5,667 bases of DNA from Candidatus Aenigmatarchaeota archaeon (GTDB lineage: Archaea; Aenigmatarchaeota; Aenigmatarchaeia; QMZP01): contig QMZZ01000032.1 of NCBI GenBank assembly GCA_003663445.1, forward strand, positions 1 through 5,667, in the 5' to 3' direction. This document shows positions 4,940 through 5,667 of this stretch, one piece after another (the stretch's first letter is position 1; each line of letters opens with the position of its first letter). The notes beneath the pieces are model-generated. The model was not told where the DNA came from and did not search any database. It saw only the letters and a program-made list of their open reading frames with translations. The translations under genes and the position numbers were made by a program.

Positions 4940-5478
4940 AAATCCTAATCCCGCTTGCCGAGGGATTCGAAGAGCTAGAAGCGATAGCTGTTTGGGATAT
5001 TCTTAAAAGGGCAGGTGTTCAGGCTGTTTTGGCAGGAATCCCTGGAACGATCATCCGGGGGAAAAACGGTTTGCAGGTCACCACTGAAGCAAAGCTTGCA
5101 GATTTAAGGGCTGAAGAACTGGATGGGGTGGTGCTTCCGGGAGGATGGCCCGGATATGAGAACCTGGCTTCTAGCCATGATCTTAAACAGCTGACCCTCA
5201 GGCTCGCAGAGGAGAAAAAGCTGATAGCTGCTATCTGCGGAGCTCCCACTGTCCTGGCAAGGTGGGGCCTGTTGGACGAAAGGAAGGCTGCTGTCTATCC
5301 AGGACTGGAAAGGGAGATACTGAGGCCCAGGGGTGACAGGGTCGTGAAGGACGAAAACTTCATAACATCAAAAGGTCCCGGAACAGCCGTTGAGTTTGCC
5401 TTGGAGATAGTCGAATATCTCTTGGGAAAAGAAAAAAGACAGGAGGTTGAAAGGCAGATAGCTTATGAACGAGCTTGA
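4936..5478 (+). CDS. DJ-1/YajL-type protein, paralogue B
   Basis: 180 residues, closer to human DJ-1 and bacterial YajL than its neighbour. Motifs: LAEGFEELEA (7-16) with Glu15 at the conserved acidic position, VVLPGGWPGYENL (65-77), nucleophile elbow IAAICGAPTVLARWGLL (97-113) with Cys101, and TSKGPGTAVEFALEIVEYLLGKE (144-166), the DJ-1/YajL C-terminal signature. Tyr121 stands where human DJ-1 has His126, as bulky aromatic residues do in some relatives. Proposed family roles are oxidative-stress sensing by Cys oxidation, methylglyoxal handling and chaperone activity; which applies here is unknown. ATG 4936 lies within the ATGA overlap with paralogue A, with GAAGG (4927-4931) 4 nt upstream as a ribosome-binding site. 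The C-terminal helix KEKRQEVERQIAYERA extends beyond the fold core and its codons overlap the start of the winged-helix gene by 14 bp. Confidence 0.93.
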   Translation: MKILIPLAEGFEELEAIAVWDILKRAGVQAVLAGIPGTIIRGKNGLQVTTEAKLADLRAEELDGVVLPGGWPGYENLASSHDLKQLTLRLAEEKKLIAAICGAPTVLARWGLLDERKAAVYPGLEREILRPRGDRVVKDENFITSKGPGTAVEFALEIVEYLLGKEKRQEVERQIAYERA

Positions 5479-5667
5479 ATTGAAGCTCTTGAAGCTTATG
5501 GCAGAAAGGACGCTTTTGACAACACCAGAGCTAAAAAGCCTCCTGGGTGAGGAAAACGGCCTGGATCTGGCTTTAGCAAGCCTCAGACAGCAGGGTTATA
5601 TAGAGAAAATAGAATCTCTCGGAATCTGCTGGATCGTGACGAAAAGGGGTCTCCAAGCCATAAAAAA
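5465..5667 (+). CDS. Winged-helix DNA-binding-like protein, N-terminal part (3' end outside window)
   Basis: 67 codons are seen, with no stop before the window edge. Start ATG 5465 is the first in-frame start after a TAG at 5459-5461. The visible fragment reads as a winged helix: helix 1 MNELELKLLKLMAER, helix 2 TTPELKSLLG, recognition helix LDLALASLRQQGYIEKI (about 38-54), then a wing hairpin SLGICWIVTKRGLQAI. Similar modules occur in transcription regulators and also at the N-terminus of archaeal PheRS alpha subunits and other proteins, so a regulator is likely but not certain. It overlaps paralogue B by 14 bp; AAGG at 5451-5454, and AGGAGG at 5441-5446 rather far away, are possible ribosome-binding sites. 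It belongs to the DJ-1 operon and could regulate it, which is inference from position only. Confidence 0.75.
   Translation, partial: MNELELKLLKLMAERTLLTTPELKSLLGEENGLDLALASLRQQGYIEKIESLGICWIVTKRGLQAIK

Noticed and set aside
5019..5249. 76-residue minus-strand open frame
   Set aside because: Antisense shadow of DJ-1 paralogue B.

Overview
The window is archaeal chromosome. A diphthine synthase gene, a FEN-1 flap endonuclease starting with Met-Gly-Val, a Thg1-type 3'-5' polymerase and TATA-type promoters set about 25 nt from start codons (leaderless mRNAs) all point to Archaea. The coding is dense, with genes overlapping or abutting, and G+C is moderate. The compact FEN-1 and the mix of genes would fit a small-genome (for example DPANN-like) archaeon, but nothing in the sequence settles the lineage.

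Layout. (1) 1-1594, plus strand: the 3' part of an archaeal YchF/OLA1-type GTPase, then dph5 starting on the last base of the ychF stop codon, then a minimal MgtC/SapB-family membrane protein 2 nt later. This looks like one transcription unit whose promoter lies before the window. (2) 1545-2937, minus strand: a Thg1-like 3'-5' polymerase gene, followed with an 8-bp overlap by an unrecognised 207-residue ORF whose 3' end runs 50 bp into mgtC. (3) 2965-3978, plus strand: fen1, head-to-head with the Thg1-like gene across only 27 bp of A/T-rich DNA, and followed at once by a hairpin plus T6 tract. (4) 3975-4397, minus strand: a 140-residue protein with a weak SecB-like pattern; its stop codon interlocks with that of fen1, and its last codons are the fen1 terminator hairpin. 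(5) 4433-5667, plus strand: two tandem DJ-1/PfpI-superfamily genes from different subgroups, then the start of a winged-helix protein cut by the window edge, all overlapping and so probably one operon.

How the genes relate. YchF and diphthamide synthesis both concern translation. The centre of the window puts a 5'-end-extending RNA polymerase-like enzyme (Thg1-like) head-to-head with a 5'-flap nuclease (FEN-1), and the Thg1-like gene is coupled to an unknown ORF that may have a nuclease-like fold. This is the best candidate for an undescribed functional link, though it rests on gene order only. The 3' third may be a stress or glycation-damage operon (two DJ-1 paralogues plus a possible regulator). 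The two divergent intergenic regions (2938-2964 and 4398-4432) are so short that the promoters of each gene pair must be interleaved. No RNA genes, CRISPR arrays, insertion sequences or long repeats were seen, and no gene-free stretch exceeds about 35 bp.
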